The notes: generated from the sequence alone by a model not told the origin. 52,626 bases of DNA from an uncultured Pseudoflavonifractor sp. (GCF_944387275.1 NZ_CALXEG010000018.1:1-52626); one strand, 5' to 3'; positions 17,620 through 27,110 are shown, numbered from the stretch's first letter. A program made the numbers and translations.

Positions 17620-17650
17620 GGGCCGCGCCTCCCCATAATTTCTTACGTTC

Positions 17651-17679
17651 AGTATATCGGCGGAAGGTACGCCTGTCAA
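17651..17679 (-). promoter_or_regulatory. Sigma-A promoter of the hydrogenase-sensor operon
   Basis: Read on the minus strand, TTGACA (17679-17674), a 17-base spacer and TATACT (17656-17651) make a near-consensus promoter. The predicted leader is about 25 bases. Confidence 0.85.
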
Positions 17680-17799
17680 TTCACCTGTGTTCTTGCTGCG
17701 GCGGAGATTCTGACCGCAAGATAACGAAAGAAATGTGCAACAAATACAAAAAATAAAATAACTAATGGACAAAAATGCAAATAATTTGTCAAATTTAGC

Positions 17800-17828
17800 T
17801 TGTAAGAGGGTGAGAAAAATGTTATAAT
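17800..17828 (+). promoter_or_regulatory. Sigma-A promoter of the flavinylated reductase
   Basis: TTGTAA (17800-17805), 17 bases, TATAAT (17823-17828). It diverges from the sensor promoter, with an AT-rich region between that could hold a shared operator. Confidence 0.75.
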
Positions 17829-17886
17829 CTTGACAACCTGAACCGAGGGAAAGACAGCTCAGGAAAGAAGAAGGAGGAACACCTCA

Positions 17887-19698
17887 ATGAATCTGAAAAA
17901 AGGAATCAGCCTCTTGCTCGGCTCCGCGCTCCTGGTGGGCATGCTGGCCGGCTGTAACAGCCAGCCCCAGAGCTCCGAGAACCCCAGCGGCAACCCCGCT
18001 CCTGCCGGCGCCTACACCGCCGGTACCTACACCGGCACTGCCGACGGCAACAACGGCCCTGTGACCGTTGAGGTCACCGTCAGCGACAGCGCCATCACCA
18101 GCGTGGTGGTGACCGAGCAGTCCGAGACCGAGAGCATCGCCACCCCCGCCCTGGAGCGCATCCCCAAGGCCATCGTGGACAACCAGTCCCTGGGTGTTGA
18201 CACCGTCAGCGGCGCCACCAACACCAGCAACGCCATCCTGACCGCCGTGGCCGCCGCCATCACCGAGGCCGGCGGCGATGTGGAGGCCCTTAAGCAGGTG
18301 CCCGTCCAGTCCGACGAGACCGAGACCACCGGCGACATGACCGCCGACGTGGTGGTCATCGGCGCGGGCGGCGCCGGCCTGTGCGCCGCCATCGAGGCCA
18401 AGGACCAGGGCGCCGGCACCGTCATCCTGCTGGAGAAGATGGCCTCCATCGGCGGCACCACCTTCACCTCCCAGGGCGTCATCGGCGCCTACGGCAGCGA
18501 CCTGCAGAAGGAGATGGGCATTGAGCTCACCTTCGACGAGATGTACGACAACCTGATGAGCAACGCCTCCTACCATCTGGACCCGGTGCTCACCACCATC
18601 ACCCTGGAGAAGAGCGGCGAGACCATCAACTGGCTGGCCGACCGGGTGGGTCTGAACTTCACCGACGTGAAGGTGGGCTACGGCCCCCTGCAGATGATGC
18701 ACCAGGTGGACGGCGCGGGCGCCGGCATGGCCGAGCCCTTCAGCAAGACCCTGGACGACGCCGGCGTGGAGCTCATGCTGGAGACCAAGGCCACTGAGCT
18801 GGTCATGAACGCCGACGGCAGCGTGGGCGGCGTGAAGGCCGAGAAGGGCGGCAGCGAGTTCACCATCACCGCCAAGAGCGTGGTCATCTGCACCGGCGGC
18901 TACGCCTACAACCCCGAGCTCACCGCCCGCTTCACCCCCGAGCTGGCCGGCACCTTCGGCATCGGCTTCCCCGGCTCCACCGGCGACGGCATCATCATGG
19001 CCAGCAACGTGGGCGCCGCCACCACCCACACCGACGACATGATGTGCGTCCTCAAGGACTACACCATCATGGCCGAGCACAACGGCACCTCCGCCACTGC
19101 CAACAACAACGGCTTCATGTCCCTGCCCAACGTGATCATGGTGGGCGCCGAGGGCAAGCGTTTTGTCAACGAGAAGGACCAGGGCTACATGACCCAGAAG
19201 CTCAACAGCCCCGTGTTCGACCAGATGCACAAGGACGGCCTGGGCTACGTCTGGGCCATCTCCGACCAGGCCGCCATTGACGCCACCAACGGCAAGACCA
19301 AGCGCAACCTGGACCTGGAGTACGTCACCGGCAACACCATCGAGGAGTTCGCCGCCAACCTGGGCGTGGACGCCGCCGGGCTGGAGGAGACCATCAACAA
19401 CTTCAACGCCTACGTGGACGCCGGCTATGACCAGGAGTTCCGCCGCACCGGCGACGAGCTGGCCAAGCTGACCGCCCCCTACGTGGCCATCCCCCTGGTG
19501 CCCTGCGAGATCATCACCTACGGCGGCATCGCCCGCAACGAGAACGCCGAGGTCATCCGGGCCGACGGCACCAGCATCCCCGGCCTGTACGTGGCCGGCG
19601 AGGCCAGCGCCAACAGCGCCTACATGGGCTTCACCCTGGCCAACTGCTTCGCCTGGGGCCGCATCGCCGGCGCCAACGCCGCGGCTTACGCCCAGTAA
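17887..19698 (+). CDS. Lipoprotein FMN/FAD-dependent extracytosolic reductase (flavocytochrome c family)
   Basis: The 603-residue protein has a lipoprotein signal ending in MLAGC (Cys near 22) and a Ser/Pro linker. An FMN-binding domain (about 45-125) carries the flavinylation motif DTVSGATNTS. An FAD domain of the fumarate/urocanate reductase class follows (VVIGAGGAGLCAAIEAKDQG near 155 and GLYVAGEASANSAYMGFTL near 565). It should accept electrons outside the cell membrane and reduce an enoate or similar acceptor. Covalent FMN loading by ApbE is expected, but no apbE is in the window. It is divergent from the hydrogenase-like sensor, so redox control by that system is a fair guess. The substrate is unknown. 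Confidence 0.9.
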   Translation: MNLKKGISLLLGSALLVGMLAGCNSQPQSSENPSGNPAPAGAYTAGTYTGTADGNNGPVTVEVTVSDSAITSVVVTEQSETESIATPALERIPKAIVDNQSLGVDTVSGATNTSNAILTAVAAAITEAGGDVEALKQVPVQSDETETTGDMTADVVVIGAGGAGLCAAIEAKDQGAGTVILLEKMASIGGTTFTSQGVIGAYGSDLQKEMGIELTFDEMYDNLMSNASYHLDPVLTTITLEKSGETINWLADRVGLNFTDVKVGYGPLQMMHQVDGAGAGMAEPFSKTLDDAGVELMLETKATELVMNADGSVGGVKAEKGGSEFTITAKSVVICTGGYAYNPELTARFTPELAGTFGIGFPGSTGDGIIMASNVGAATTHTDDMMCVLKDYTIMAEHNGTSATANNNGFMSLPNVIMVGAEGKRFVNEKDQGYMTQKLNSPVFDQMHKDGLGYVWAISDQAAIDATNGKTKRNLDLEYVTGNTIEEFAANLGVDAAGLEETINNFNAYVDAGYDQEFRRTGDELAKLTAPYVAIPLVPCEIITYGGIARNENAEVIRADGTSIPGLYVAGEASANSAYMGFTLANCFAWGRIAGANAAAYAQ

Positions 19699-19714
19699 TC
19701 CCAGTTCCTTCCTT

Positions 19715-19747
19715 ACCGCCCCCGGCCAACCGGCCGGGGGCGGTTTT
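19715..19747 (+). terminator. Terminator after the reductase
   Basis: ACCGCCCCCGGCC (19715-19727) pairs with GGCCGGGGGCGGT (19732-19744), loop AACC, then TTT. Confidence 0.85.
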
Positions 19748-19784
19748 CTGCGCATTTTTTGGATGGCGTGCGGAAAAATAATCC

Positions 19785-19813
19785 TTGCCAAAGGCGCGGT
19801 TGTGCCCTAATAT
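19785..19813 (+). promoter_or_regulatory. Promoter of the M3 peptidase
   Basis: TTGCCA (19785-19790), 17 bases, TAATAT (19808-19813), about 60 bases before the start codon. Confidence 0.55.
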
Positions 19814-19874
19814 GGAATCTGGACCCTCTCCCGCCCAGAGCAGGGGAGGGGCTGACGGAAAGGAGCGTAAGAAA

Positions 19875-21575
19875 ATGAAATTTTCCGACATGACCTACAC
19901 CCGGCCCGACCTGGAGGCCGCCAAGGCCGAGATCATCGCCTGCACGGAGGCGCTGAAGGGGGCGGGCTGCTATGAGGAGGCCAAGGCCGCATTTTTGAAG
20001 CTGCAGGAGCTGCAGAGCCACCTCTACACCGCAGACACCCTGGCCTATATCCGACACACCATTGACACCCGGGACGCCTATTACGACGAGGAGGCCCGCT
20101 TCATGGCCGAGCACCTGCCCCTCCTGCGGGAGGTGCAGCAGGAGTTCCAGAAGGTTCTGCTGGCCTCTCCCTTCCGGCCGGACTTTGAGGCGGAGTACGG
20201 CGGGCTGTTCCTGAAGAACATGGAGATGGAACTCAAGACCTTCATCCCCTCCATCGTGCCCCAGATGCAGCGGGAGAACGCCCTGACGCTGGACTATGCA
20301 AAGCTCATCGCCTCCGCCCAGATCCCCTTTGAGGGGGGCGTGTACACCCTGTCCCAGCTGACCCCCTTCAAGCAGGACCCGGACGACGACCGCCGCCGGG
20401 CCGCCTGGGAGGCGGAGGGCAACTTCTACCTGGAGCACGGCAAGGAGCTGGACGCTCTCTATGACGAGCTGGTCCAGGTCCGCACCCGCCAGGCCCGGGA
20501 GATGGGATACGACAACTACGTGGAGCTGGGCTACTACCGCATGAGCCGCAACAGCTACACCAAGGAGGACGTGGAGAAGTTCCGCTCCGCCGTGGTGAAG
20601 TACTTGGTGCCCGCGGCGGAGCAGGTGGTGAAGGCCCAGGCCAAGCGGCTGGGCAAGGAGTACCCCCTGAACTTTGCCGACGCCGCCCTCTTTTACCGGG
20701 GCGGCAACGCGGTGCCCCAGGGCGGCCCCGACGACATCCTGGCCCAGGGCGTGGGATTCTACCACGACCTGTCCCCTGAGACGGCGGAGTTCATCGACTT
20801 CATGATGGACGGGGAGCTGCTGGACGTGCTCTCCCGCACCGGCAAGGCAGGCGGCGGCTACTGCACCGATATTCCCGACTACCACAGCCCCTTTATCTTC
20901 GCCAACTTCAACGGCACCCAGGGCGACGTGGAGGTCATGACCCACGAGGCGGGCCACGCCTTCGCCGCCTATGTGGCCCGGGACATGGTGCCCATGGAGA
21001 ACCACAGCCCCACCTATGAGTCCTGCGAGATCCACTCCATGTCCATGGAGTTCTTCGCCTGGCCCTGGTCGGAGAAGTTCTTCGGGCCCCAGGCGGACAA
21101 GTTCCGCTACAAGCACCTGTCCGACGCCATCACCTTCATCCCCTACGGCACCATGGTGGACCACTTCCAGCACATCGTGTACGAGAACCCGGACATGACC
21201 CCCGCCCAGCGCCACGAGGTGTGGAAGGAACTGCTGGGGGTCTACATGCCCTGGATGAAGCTGGGTGAGATCCCCTTCTACGGCGACGCCAAGGGCTGGC
21301 AGCGCCAGAGCCACATCTACGAGCGGCCCTTCTACTATATCGACTACTGCCTGGCCCAGACGGTGGCCCTGGAGTTCTGGAACCTGATGCAGGCCGACCG
21401 GGCCGGCGCTTGGAAGAAGTACCTGGGCCTGGTGAAGCTGGCGGGCACCCGCACCTTCACCGAGCTGGTGGCCTCCGCCGGGCTGGACACCCCCTTCGGG
21501 GACGACGCCCTGCGCACCGTCTCCGCCGCCGCCCTCCGGTGGCTGGAGCAGGTGGACCCCGCCACCCTGGTCTGA
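19875..21575 (+). CDS. M3-family oligoendopeptidase
   Basis: The 566-residue cytoplasmic zinc metallopeptidase cuts short peptides. The catalytic HEAGH lies near residue 358 (VMTHEAGHAFAAY) and the third zinc ligand Glu in YESCEIHSMSMEFF about 25 residues on. ATG 19875 follows AAAGGAGCG; the longer frame from 19785 begins inside the promoter. Length and layout match the M3 oligoendopeptidase (PepF-like) family. The gene stands alone with its own promoter and a weak hairpin after it. Confidence 0.93.
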   Translation: MKFSDMTYTRPDLEAAKAEIIACTEALKGAGCYEEAKAAFLKLQELQSHLYTADTLAYIRHTIDTRDAYYDEEARFMAEHLPLLREVQQEFQKVLLASPFRPDFEAEYGGLFLKNMEMELKTFIPSIVPQMQRENALTLDYAKLIASAQIPFEGGVYTLSQLTPFKQDPDDDRRRAAWEAEGNFYLEHGKELDALYDELVQVRTRQAREMGYDNYVELGYYRMSRNSYTKEDVEKFRSAVVKYLVPAAEQVVKAQAKRLGKEYPLNFADAALFYRGGNAVPQGGPDDILAQGVGFYHDLSPETAEFIDFMMDGELLDVLSRTGKAGGGYCTDIPDYHSPFIFANFNGTQGDVEVMTHEAGHAFAAYVARDMVPMENHSPTYESCEIHSMSMEFFAWPWSEKFFGPQADKFRYKHLSDAITFIPYGTMVDHFQHIVYENPDMTPAQRHEVWKELLGVYMPWMKLGEIPFYGDAKGWQRQSHIYERPFYYIDYCLAQTVALEFWNLMQADRAGAWKKYLGLVKLAGTRTFTELVASAGLDTPFGDDALRTVSAAALRWLEQVDPATLV

Positions 21576-21595
21576 GACAATCGATCTGAGCCGAC

Positions 21596-21624
21596 GCGCC
21601 CGCCGCAGTCCCCGCGGCGGGCGC
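21596..21624 (+). terminator. GC-rich hairpin after the peptidase gene
   Basis: GCGCCCGCCGC (21596-21606) pairs with GCGGCGGGCGC (21614-21624). No T-run follows, so its strength is uncertain. Confidence 0.5.
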
Positions 21625-21766
21625 GCTCCATCTCCCGATACAAAATCGGCTTGCGGTTTTGTCAGTTCTGTAATACACTAATTTTGCAACTTTACATGTT
21701 TCAAAATTACACTTTCACGTTGTGGCCTAAATCATAGCGGAAAAGTATACTATACAGGGTGATATC

Positions 21767-21994
21767 ATGCGGAAGGAACAGCTCCAAAAATACAAGTATC
21801 TGGGACTGAACATCGCCTACTACCGGAAGGAGCGGGGGATCTCCCAGAGCCGTCTGGCCGAGCGGATCAACGTCAGCCGCACCCATATGAGCCGGATCGA
21901 GACCGCCGACTGCGCCGTATCCCTGGACGTGGTCTTTGCCATCTGCGACGCCCTGGAGGTGCCGCCGGAGAAGCTGTTTGCCTTCCGGATATAA
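21767..21994 (+). CDS. Small XRE-family transcriptional regulator
   Basis: The 75-residue protein is one Cro/C1 helix-turn-helix domain (LGLNIAYYRKERGISQSRLA, then NVSRTHMSRIE) and nothing else. It lies 90 bases before the flavodiiron gene on the same strand. No clear promoter separates the two, so it may be co-transcribed with and regulate that gene. TATACT at 21747-21752 is a possible -10 for it. Confidence 0.85.
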   Translation: MRKEQLQKYKYLGLNIAYYRKERGISQSRLAERINVSRTHMSRIETADCAVSLDVVFAICDALEVPPEKLFAFRI

Positions 21995-22084
21995 CCGCCC
22001 CAGCCATGAGACAATTGTGTGCGGAAGCACTGAGACACAGAAAACATGCGCCCCGCACCGGGGCAAGAGAAAGGACGATGAAAC

Positions 22085-24874
22085 ATGGAAGCGTTTGAGC
22101 TGAAAAAGGGATTCTATTTCACCGGCGCCATTGACCACGACCTGCGGGTGTTCGACATCATCATGTACACCGAGTTCGGCACCACCTACAACTCCTATGT
22201 CCTCAAGACCGGCAAGCACACCGTGCTCTTTGAGACCGCCAAGGCCAAGTGCTGCGACGACTGGCTGCGGAAGGTGGGGGAGATCACCCCCATCGAAGAG
22301 GTGGACTACCTGGTGGTGAGCCACACCGAGCCCGACCACTCGGGCAGCATCGAGCGGCTGCTGGACCTGAACCCCCGCCTGAAGATCGTGGCCACCGGCT
22401 GCGCCCTGGGGTTCCTGAAGGAGATCGTCAACAAGGACTTCTACTCCATCGCCATCAAGGACGGCCAGACCCTGGAGCTGGACGGCAAGACCCTGGAGTT
22501 CATCGTGGTCCCCAACCTCCACTGGCCCGACACCATGTACACCTACATCCGGGAGGACAAGACCCTGGTCACCTGCGACTCCTTCGGCTCCCACTACGCC
22601 ATGGACGAGGTGGTGGCCAGCAAGGTCACCGACCGGGAGGGCTATCTCCGGGCCACCAAGTACTACTTTGACTGCATCATCGGGCCTTACAAGCGCTTTA
22701 TGCTCGCCGCCCTCAAGCGGGTGCGCCAGCTGGAGCTGGACATGATCTGCCCCGGCCACGGCCCGGTGCTGGACTGCAACATCCCCTGGATGCTGGACAC
22801 CTACGAGGAGTGGTCCACCGTCATCAACCCCAACCCCAGGACCACTGTCATCATCCCCTACGTCAGCGCCTACGGCTACACCGGCAAGCTGGCCCAGGCC
22901 ATCGCCCAGGGCGTCAAGGAGAGCGGCGACATCGACGTGCGCACCTATGACATGGTGGAGGCCGACGCGGCCAAGGTGGCCGAGGAGCTGCTGTACGCCG
23001 ACGGCTTCCTGCTGGGCACGCCCACCATTGTGGGCGAGGCCCTCAAGCCCATCTGGGACCTGACCACCGGCATGTTCGCCACCACCCACGGCGGCAAGCT
23101 GGCCAGTGCCTTCGGCAGCTACGGCTGGAGCGGCGAGGGCGTGCCCCACATCATGGAGCGGCTCAAGCAGCTGAAGATGAAGACCGTGGAGCCCTTCCGG
23201 GTCCGGTTCAAGCCCAGCGAGGGGCAGATGGAGCAGGCCAGGGAGTTCGGCCAGAACTTCGGCCGCACCCTGCTGGACAACCAGACGCCCGTCAAGCGGG
23301 CCCCTGCCCGGAAGGTGAAGTGCAAGGTGTGCGGCGCCGTGTTCGACGAGGGCATGGATGTCTGCCCCGTGTGCAAGGTGGGCCCCGAGTTCTTTGTGCC
23401 CCTGGACCAGGAGGCCGCCCCCGCCGCTCCCAAGGCCGGGGAGAAGGTGCGCTGCAAGATCTGCGGCGCCGTGTTCGACGGCTCCAAGGAGCGCTGCCCG
23501 GTGTGCGGCGTGGGCCCTGAGCACTACGTGAAGCTGGATGAGCAGAAGGCCGCCGCCCCCGCCAAGGGCGGCCGCAAGCTGGTGAAGTGCCTGGTGTGCG
23601 GCGAGATTTTCGACGCCTCCCTGGACTCCTGCCCGGTGTGCGGCGTGGGCCGGGACAAGTTCGTGGAGGTGGAGGAGGAGAAGACCACCTTCCGCAACGA
23701 CACCCAGAACAGCTACGTCATCTTGGGCAACGGCTGCGCCGGCGTCAGCGCGGCGGAGGCCATCCGGGAGCGGGACAAGACCGGCCGCATCCTGCTCATC
23801 TCCAACGAGGGCCCCGCCTACCAGCGGCCCATGCTCACCAAGGCCATGCTCTCCGGCCTGACCGAGGAGCAGATGGCCCTCCATCCCGCCGGCTGGTACG
23901 AGGCCAACAACATCGTGCAGATCCTGAACCGGCAGGTCACCGCCGTGGATACGGAGGGCAAAACCGTCACCCTGGACGGCGGCGACGCCCTGCCCTACAC
24001 CAAGCTTATCTTTGCCTTGGGCAGCGAGTGCTTCATCCCGCCCATCCCCGGCCATGACCAGGCCGGCGTGGTGGCCATCCGCCGGGTGGCCGACGTGGAG
24101 AAGATCCAGGCCATGGGCAGCGCCCTGAAGCGGGCCGTGGTCATCGGCGGCGGCGTGCTGGGCCTGGAGGCGGCCTGGGAGCTGCGCAAGGCCAAGTGCG
24201 AGGTGACCGTGCTGGAGCTGGCGCCCCAGCTCATGGGCCGCCAGCTGGACGACGCGGCGGCACAGCTGCTGCTCAAGCAGTGCGACAAGGTGGGCGTCCG
24301 GGTGGAGACCGGCGTCCAGATCGCGGCCATTGAGGGCGACGGCAAGGTGACCGGCGTGAAGCTGGGCACCGGCGAGGTCATCCCCGCCGACCTGGTGGTG
24401 GTGTCCTGCGGCGTCCGGGCCAACACGGCCATCGCCAAGGCCGCCGGCGTGGAGACCGACCGTGCCATCGTTGTGGGCGAGAACATGGAGACCAACCTGC
24501 CCGGCGTGTACGCCTGCGGCGACTGCGCCCAGTTTGGCGGCGTCAACTTCGCCCTCTGGCCCGAGGCCCAGGAGCAGGGCAAGGTGGCCGGCGCCTGCGC
24601 CACCGGCGATCTGGCCGCCTACAAGACCATCTCTCCCATCCTGGCCTTCCACGGCATGGACACCGAGCTCTTCTCCCTGGGCGACCCGGGCAAGGTCCCC
24701 GGCACCGCCTATCAGACCGTGGAGATCCGGGACGACGTCCAGGGCAATCTGGAGCGGTACTACTTCACCGGCGGCCGGCTGTGCGGCGTGATCCTGGTGG
24801 GAGACCAGTCCAAGATGGCCGACATGATCAAGGCCGTGGAGGAGAAGCGGCCCCTGTCCAAGTTCTTCGCCTGA
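22085..24874 (+). CDS. Flavodiiron protein fused to three rubredoxin-like domains and an NADH:rubredoxin oxidoreductase
   Basis: This 929-residue fusion should reduce O2 (and possibly NO or peroxide) to protect an anaerobe, with NAD(P)H as donor. Residues 1-250 are the diiron beta-lactamase fold with all ligands (HTEPDHSGS near 80, the His in NLHWPD, the Asp in TCDSFGSH, the His in CPGHGPVL). Residues 258-400 are the flavodoxin domain. Three CxxC-x10-CPxC modules follow near 413-430, 457-475 and 502-520, each much shorter between Cys pairs than classical rubredoxin. From about 540 comes an FAD/NAD(P)-binding oxidoreductase (VVIGGGVLGLEAAWELRKAK near 685). The order matches class F flavodiiron proteins such as that of Clostridioides difficile. 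Three tandem rubredoxin modules are more than I would expect. It is soluble. Confidence 0.93.
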   Translation: MEAFELKKGFYFTGAIDHDLRVFDIIMYTEFGTTYNSYVLKTGKHTVLFETAKAKCCDDWLRKVGEITPIEEVDYLVVSHTEPDHSGSIERLLDLNPRLKIVATGCALGFLKEIVNKDFYSIAIKDGQTLELDGKTLEFIVVPNLHWPDTMYTYIREDKTLVTCDSFGSHYAMDEVVASKVTDREGYLRATKYYFDCIIGPYKRFMLAALKRVRQLELDMICPGHGPVLDCNIPWMLDTYEEWSTVINPNPRTTVIIPYVSAYGYTGKLAQAIAQGVKESGDIDVRTYDMVEADAAKVAEELLYADGFLLGTPTIVGEALKPIWDLTTGMFATTHGGKLASAFGSYGWSGEGVPHIMERLKQLKMKTVEPFRVRFKPSEGQMEQAREFGQNFGRTLLDNQTPVKRAPARKVKCKVCGAVFDEGMDVCPVCKVGPEFFVPLDQEAAPAAPKAGEKVRCKICGAVFDGSKERCPVCGVGPEHYVKLDEQKAAAPAKGGRKLVKCLVCGEIFDASLDSCPVCGVGRDKFVEVEEEKTTFRNDTQNSYVILGNGCAGVSAAEAIRERDKTGRILLISNEGPAYQRPMLTKAMLSGLTEEQMALHPAGWYEANNIVQILNRQVTAVDTEGKTVTLDGGDALPYTKLIFALGSECFIPPIPGHDQAGVVAIRRVADVEKIQAMGSALKRAVVIGGGVLGLEAAWELRKAKCEVTVLELAPQLMGRQLDDAAAQLLLKQCDKVGVRVETGVQIAAIEGDGKVTGVKLGTGEVIPADLVVVSCGVRANTAIAKAAGVETDRAIVVGENMETNLPGVYACGDCAQFGGVNFALWPEAQEQGKVAGACATGDLAAYKTISPILAFHGMDTELFSLGDPGKVPGTAYQTVEIRDDVQGNLERYYFTGGRLCGVILVGDQSKMADMIKAVEEKRPLSKFFA

Positions 24875-24895
24875 GCGGAAAATCCTGTTCTGTCC

Positions 24896-24926
24896 GGGGG
24901 CCGGAGGCTTTATGCCTCCGGCCCCC
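24896..24926 (+). terminator. Terminator after the flavodiiron gene
   Basis: GGGGGCCGGAGGC (24896-24908) pairs perfectly with 24914-24926 around a TTTAT loop; a short T-run follows. Confidence 0.75.
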
Positions 24927-24947
24927 GCTTTGCCTGCGCGGCAATTG

Positions 24948-24976
24948 TTGCGAAACAGGCCGGAGAATGGTATGAT
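24948..24976 (+). promoter_or_regulatory. Promoter of the second LytTR two-component operon
   Basis: TTGCGA (24948-24953), 17 bases, TATGAT (24971-24976), 37 bases before the regulator start. Confidence 0.65.
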
Positions 24977-25013
24977 AAAAGGAACAAAGTACCAACCGGA
25001 GGAGGCGTCAGCC

Positions 25014-25724
25014 ATGATACGGATTGCCCTGGTAGAGGACGAGGAGAGCTATGTGGAGACCCTTCGGTCGTTCCTCTCCCGCTACGAGCGGGAGCGGGGA
25101 GAGCGGCTCCAGATCACGGTGTTTTCCGACGGGGACGAGATCGCCCTGGGCTACAGGAGCGAGTACGACGTGATCCTCATGGATATTGAGATGCGCTTTA
25201 TGGACGGGATGACCGCCGCCGAGGAGATCCGGAAGGTGGACCCGGAGGTCATCATCATCTTCATCACCAACTCCCCCCAGTACGCCATCAAGGGCTATGC
25301 GGTGGACGCGCTGGACTATGTGCTCAAGCCCCTGACCTATTTCGCTTTCTCTCAGCGGATCGACCGGGCGCTGGAGCGGCTGGGCAACCGGGCCCGGAAG
25401 TACCTGACGGTGAGCATGCGGGGCGGCACCAGAAAGCTGGACGTGTCCCGGCTGTGGTTTGTGGAGGTGCGGGATCACGATCTCATCTACCACACGGACG
25501 AGGGGCTCATCACCACCACCGGCACCATGCGGGAGGCAGAAAAGACCCTGGGGGAGTGCGCCTTTTTCCGCTGCAACAAGGGATATCTGGTGAACCTGGA
25601 GCACGTGGACAGCATCAGGGAGGACAGTGCCGTTGTCCATGGGGAGATTGTGCAGGTGAGCCGGGCCAGAAAGAAGGCGTTCCTGGACGCCCTGAACAAC
25701 TATCTGGGCGAGGTGAGCAAATGA
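25014..25724 (+). CDS. LytTR-family response regulator (second pair)
   Basis: The 236-residue regulator starts at ATG 25014 behind GGAGGAGG. The receiver shows ALVEDEE, the acceptor Asp in VILMDIEMR and the Lys in VLKPLTYF. The LytTR domain ends with FFRCNKGYLVNLEHV. It closely resembles the regulator at 14028-14741, so the two pairs are paralogous. Its stop overlaps the kinase start. Confidence 0.92.
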   Translation: MIRIALVEDEESYVETLRSFLSRYERERGERLQITVFSDGDEIALGYRSEYDVILMDIEMRFMDGMTAAEEIRKVDPEVIIIFITNSPQYAIKGYAVDALDYVLKPLTYFAFSQRIDRALERLGNRARKYLTVSMRGGTRKLDVSRLWFVEVRDHDLIYHTDEGLITTTGTMREAEKTLGECAFFRCNKGYLVNLEHVDSIREDSAVVHGEIVQVSRARKKAFLDALNNYLGEVSK

Positions 25725-27052
25725 ACGAGGAGCTGCTGGGGAACATCCCGCGAATCCACACCGCGCTGGCCGAGTGGACCGCCTGCATGGTCTGCGTGGC
25801 CCAGCTGCCCAAACGGTTCCACGGCGTGAAGCTGTGGAGTGCGGCGGGGGGCTTCCTGGCGGTGCTGTGCGTCTTCCTCGGGCTGACGGGCAATCTGCCT
25901 GTGGGCTGGTTCCTGCCCTGTATTATCGGCGCAGTGCTGATGATGTTCGGATTTTTGGCGCTGTGCTGCCGTATCCCCCTGAAAAACGCGGCCTACTGCT
26001 GCGTCCGGGTCTTTATCATCGCGGAATTTGCCGCCTCCCTGGAGTGGCAGCTGTACAGCTACTACTGGTATTTTGCGGGAGAGGGACAGGGCACCAATTA
26101 CCTGATGCGGTGGGCGGTCCTGTTGGGCACCTACCTGGCGGTGTTCGGGCTGGTGTATCTGCTGGAGTTCCGGCGGCGGAACAGCGATGTGGCGCTCCAG
26201 AGCGCCGAGCTGACCACCCGGGAGATGTGGTCCTCCATTGCCATCGCCGCGGCCATCTACGGCCTGAGCAACCTGAGCTATGTGACGGAAAACACGCCCT
26301 TCTCCGGCCAGGGGGTCTATGAGATCTTCAACATCCGCACCCTGGTGGACCTGGGGGGCATGGCCATCCTCCACGGCTACCACGTCCAGCTCTCCGAGCT
26401 CCACGCCCGGCGGGAGGTGGACGCCCTCCAGAATGTGCTCCAGGCCCAGTACACCCAGTACCAGCAGAGCCAGGAGAGCATCGAGCTCATCAACCGGAAG
26501 TACCACGACCTGAAGCACCAGATCGCGGTGCTCCGGGCGGAGGCGGACACAGAGAAGAAAAACGCCTATCTGGACCGGATGGAGGAGGAGATCAAGGCCT
26601 ACGAGGCCCAGAACAAGACGGGCAACCAGGTGCTGGACACAGTGCTCACCAGCAAGAGCCTCTACTGCCAGCAGCACGACATCAGCCTGACCAGCGTGGT
26701 GGACGGCACGCTGCTGGACTTCATGGACGAGATGGACCTGTGCACCCTGTTCGGCAACGCCCTGGACAACGCCATCGAGAGCGTGGAGAAGGTGCAGGAC
26801 CTGGAGAAGCGGCTGATTCACCTGTCGGTGGCGCGGCAAAAGGGCTTTGTCCACATCCGGCTGGAGAACACCTACGCGGGAGAGCTGAAATTTGACGGCG
26901 ATCTGCCCATCACCACCAAGGCGGACAGCCGGAACCACGGCTATGGCCTGAAGAGCATCCGCCAGACGGCAAAGAAATACGGCGGCTCGGCCACGGTGGC
27001 CGCCAAGGGAGCGTGGTTCGAACTACGGATCCTGCTCCCATTAAGTGAATAG
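25721..27052 (+). CDS. GHKL sensor histidine kinase (second AgrC-type pair)
   Basis: The 443-residue kinase begins at ATG 25721, overlapping the regulator stop (ATGA). About six membrane helices fill residues 35-215. A coiled segment leads to the acceptor motif RKYHDLKHQIAVLR, then GNALDNAIESVEK (N box) and HGYGLKSIRQTAKKYGG (G box). The cytoplasmic half is clearly similar to the kinase at 12750-14027, while the sensor part differs, suggesting duplicated modules for different signals. A terminator follows, then a GH2 glycosidase gene on the same strand. No AgrB/AgrD gene is near. Confidence 0.92.
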   Translation: MNEELLGNIPRIHTALAEWTACMVCVAQLPKRFHGVKLWSAAGGFLAVLCVFLGLTGNLPVGWFLPCIIGAVLMMFGFLALCCRIPLKNAAYCCVRVFIIAEFAASLEWQLYSYYWYFAGEGQGTNYLMRWAVLLGTYLAVFGLVYLLEFRRRNSDVALQSAELTTREMWSSIAIAAAIYGLSNLSYVTENTPFSGQGVYEIFNIRTLVDLGGMAILHGYHVQLSELHARREVDALQNVLQAQYTQYQQSQESIELINRKYHDLKHQIAVLRAEADTEKKNAYLDRMEEEIKAYEAQNKTGNQVLDTVLTSKSLYCQQHDISLTSVVDGTLLDFMDEMDLCTLFGNALDNAIESVEKVQDLEKRLIHLSVARQKGFVHIRLENTYAGELKFDGDLPITTKADSRNHGYGLKSIRQTAKKYGGSATVAAKGAWFELRILLPLSE

Positions 27053-27068
27053 AAGAGACTCCCTAAAG

Positions 27069-27110
27069 CCCGGACTTGGAGGAATATCCAAAAAGTCCGG
27101 GTTTATTTTT
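27069..27110 (+). terminator. Terminator after the second two-component operon
   Basis: CCCGGACTT (27069-27077) pairs with AAGTCCGGG (27093-27101), followed by TTTATTTTT. Confidence 0.85.

Noticed and set aside
21707-25015. A 1102-codon minus-strand open frame opposite the flavodiiron gene
   Set aside because: It has the same composition artefact, spans several terminators and promoters, and shows no recognisable motif.
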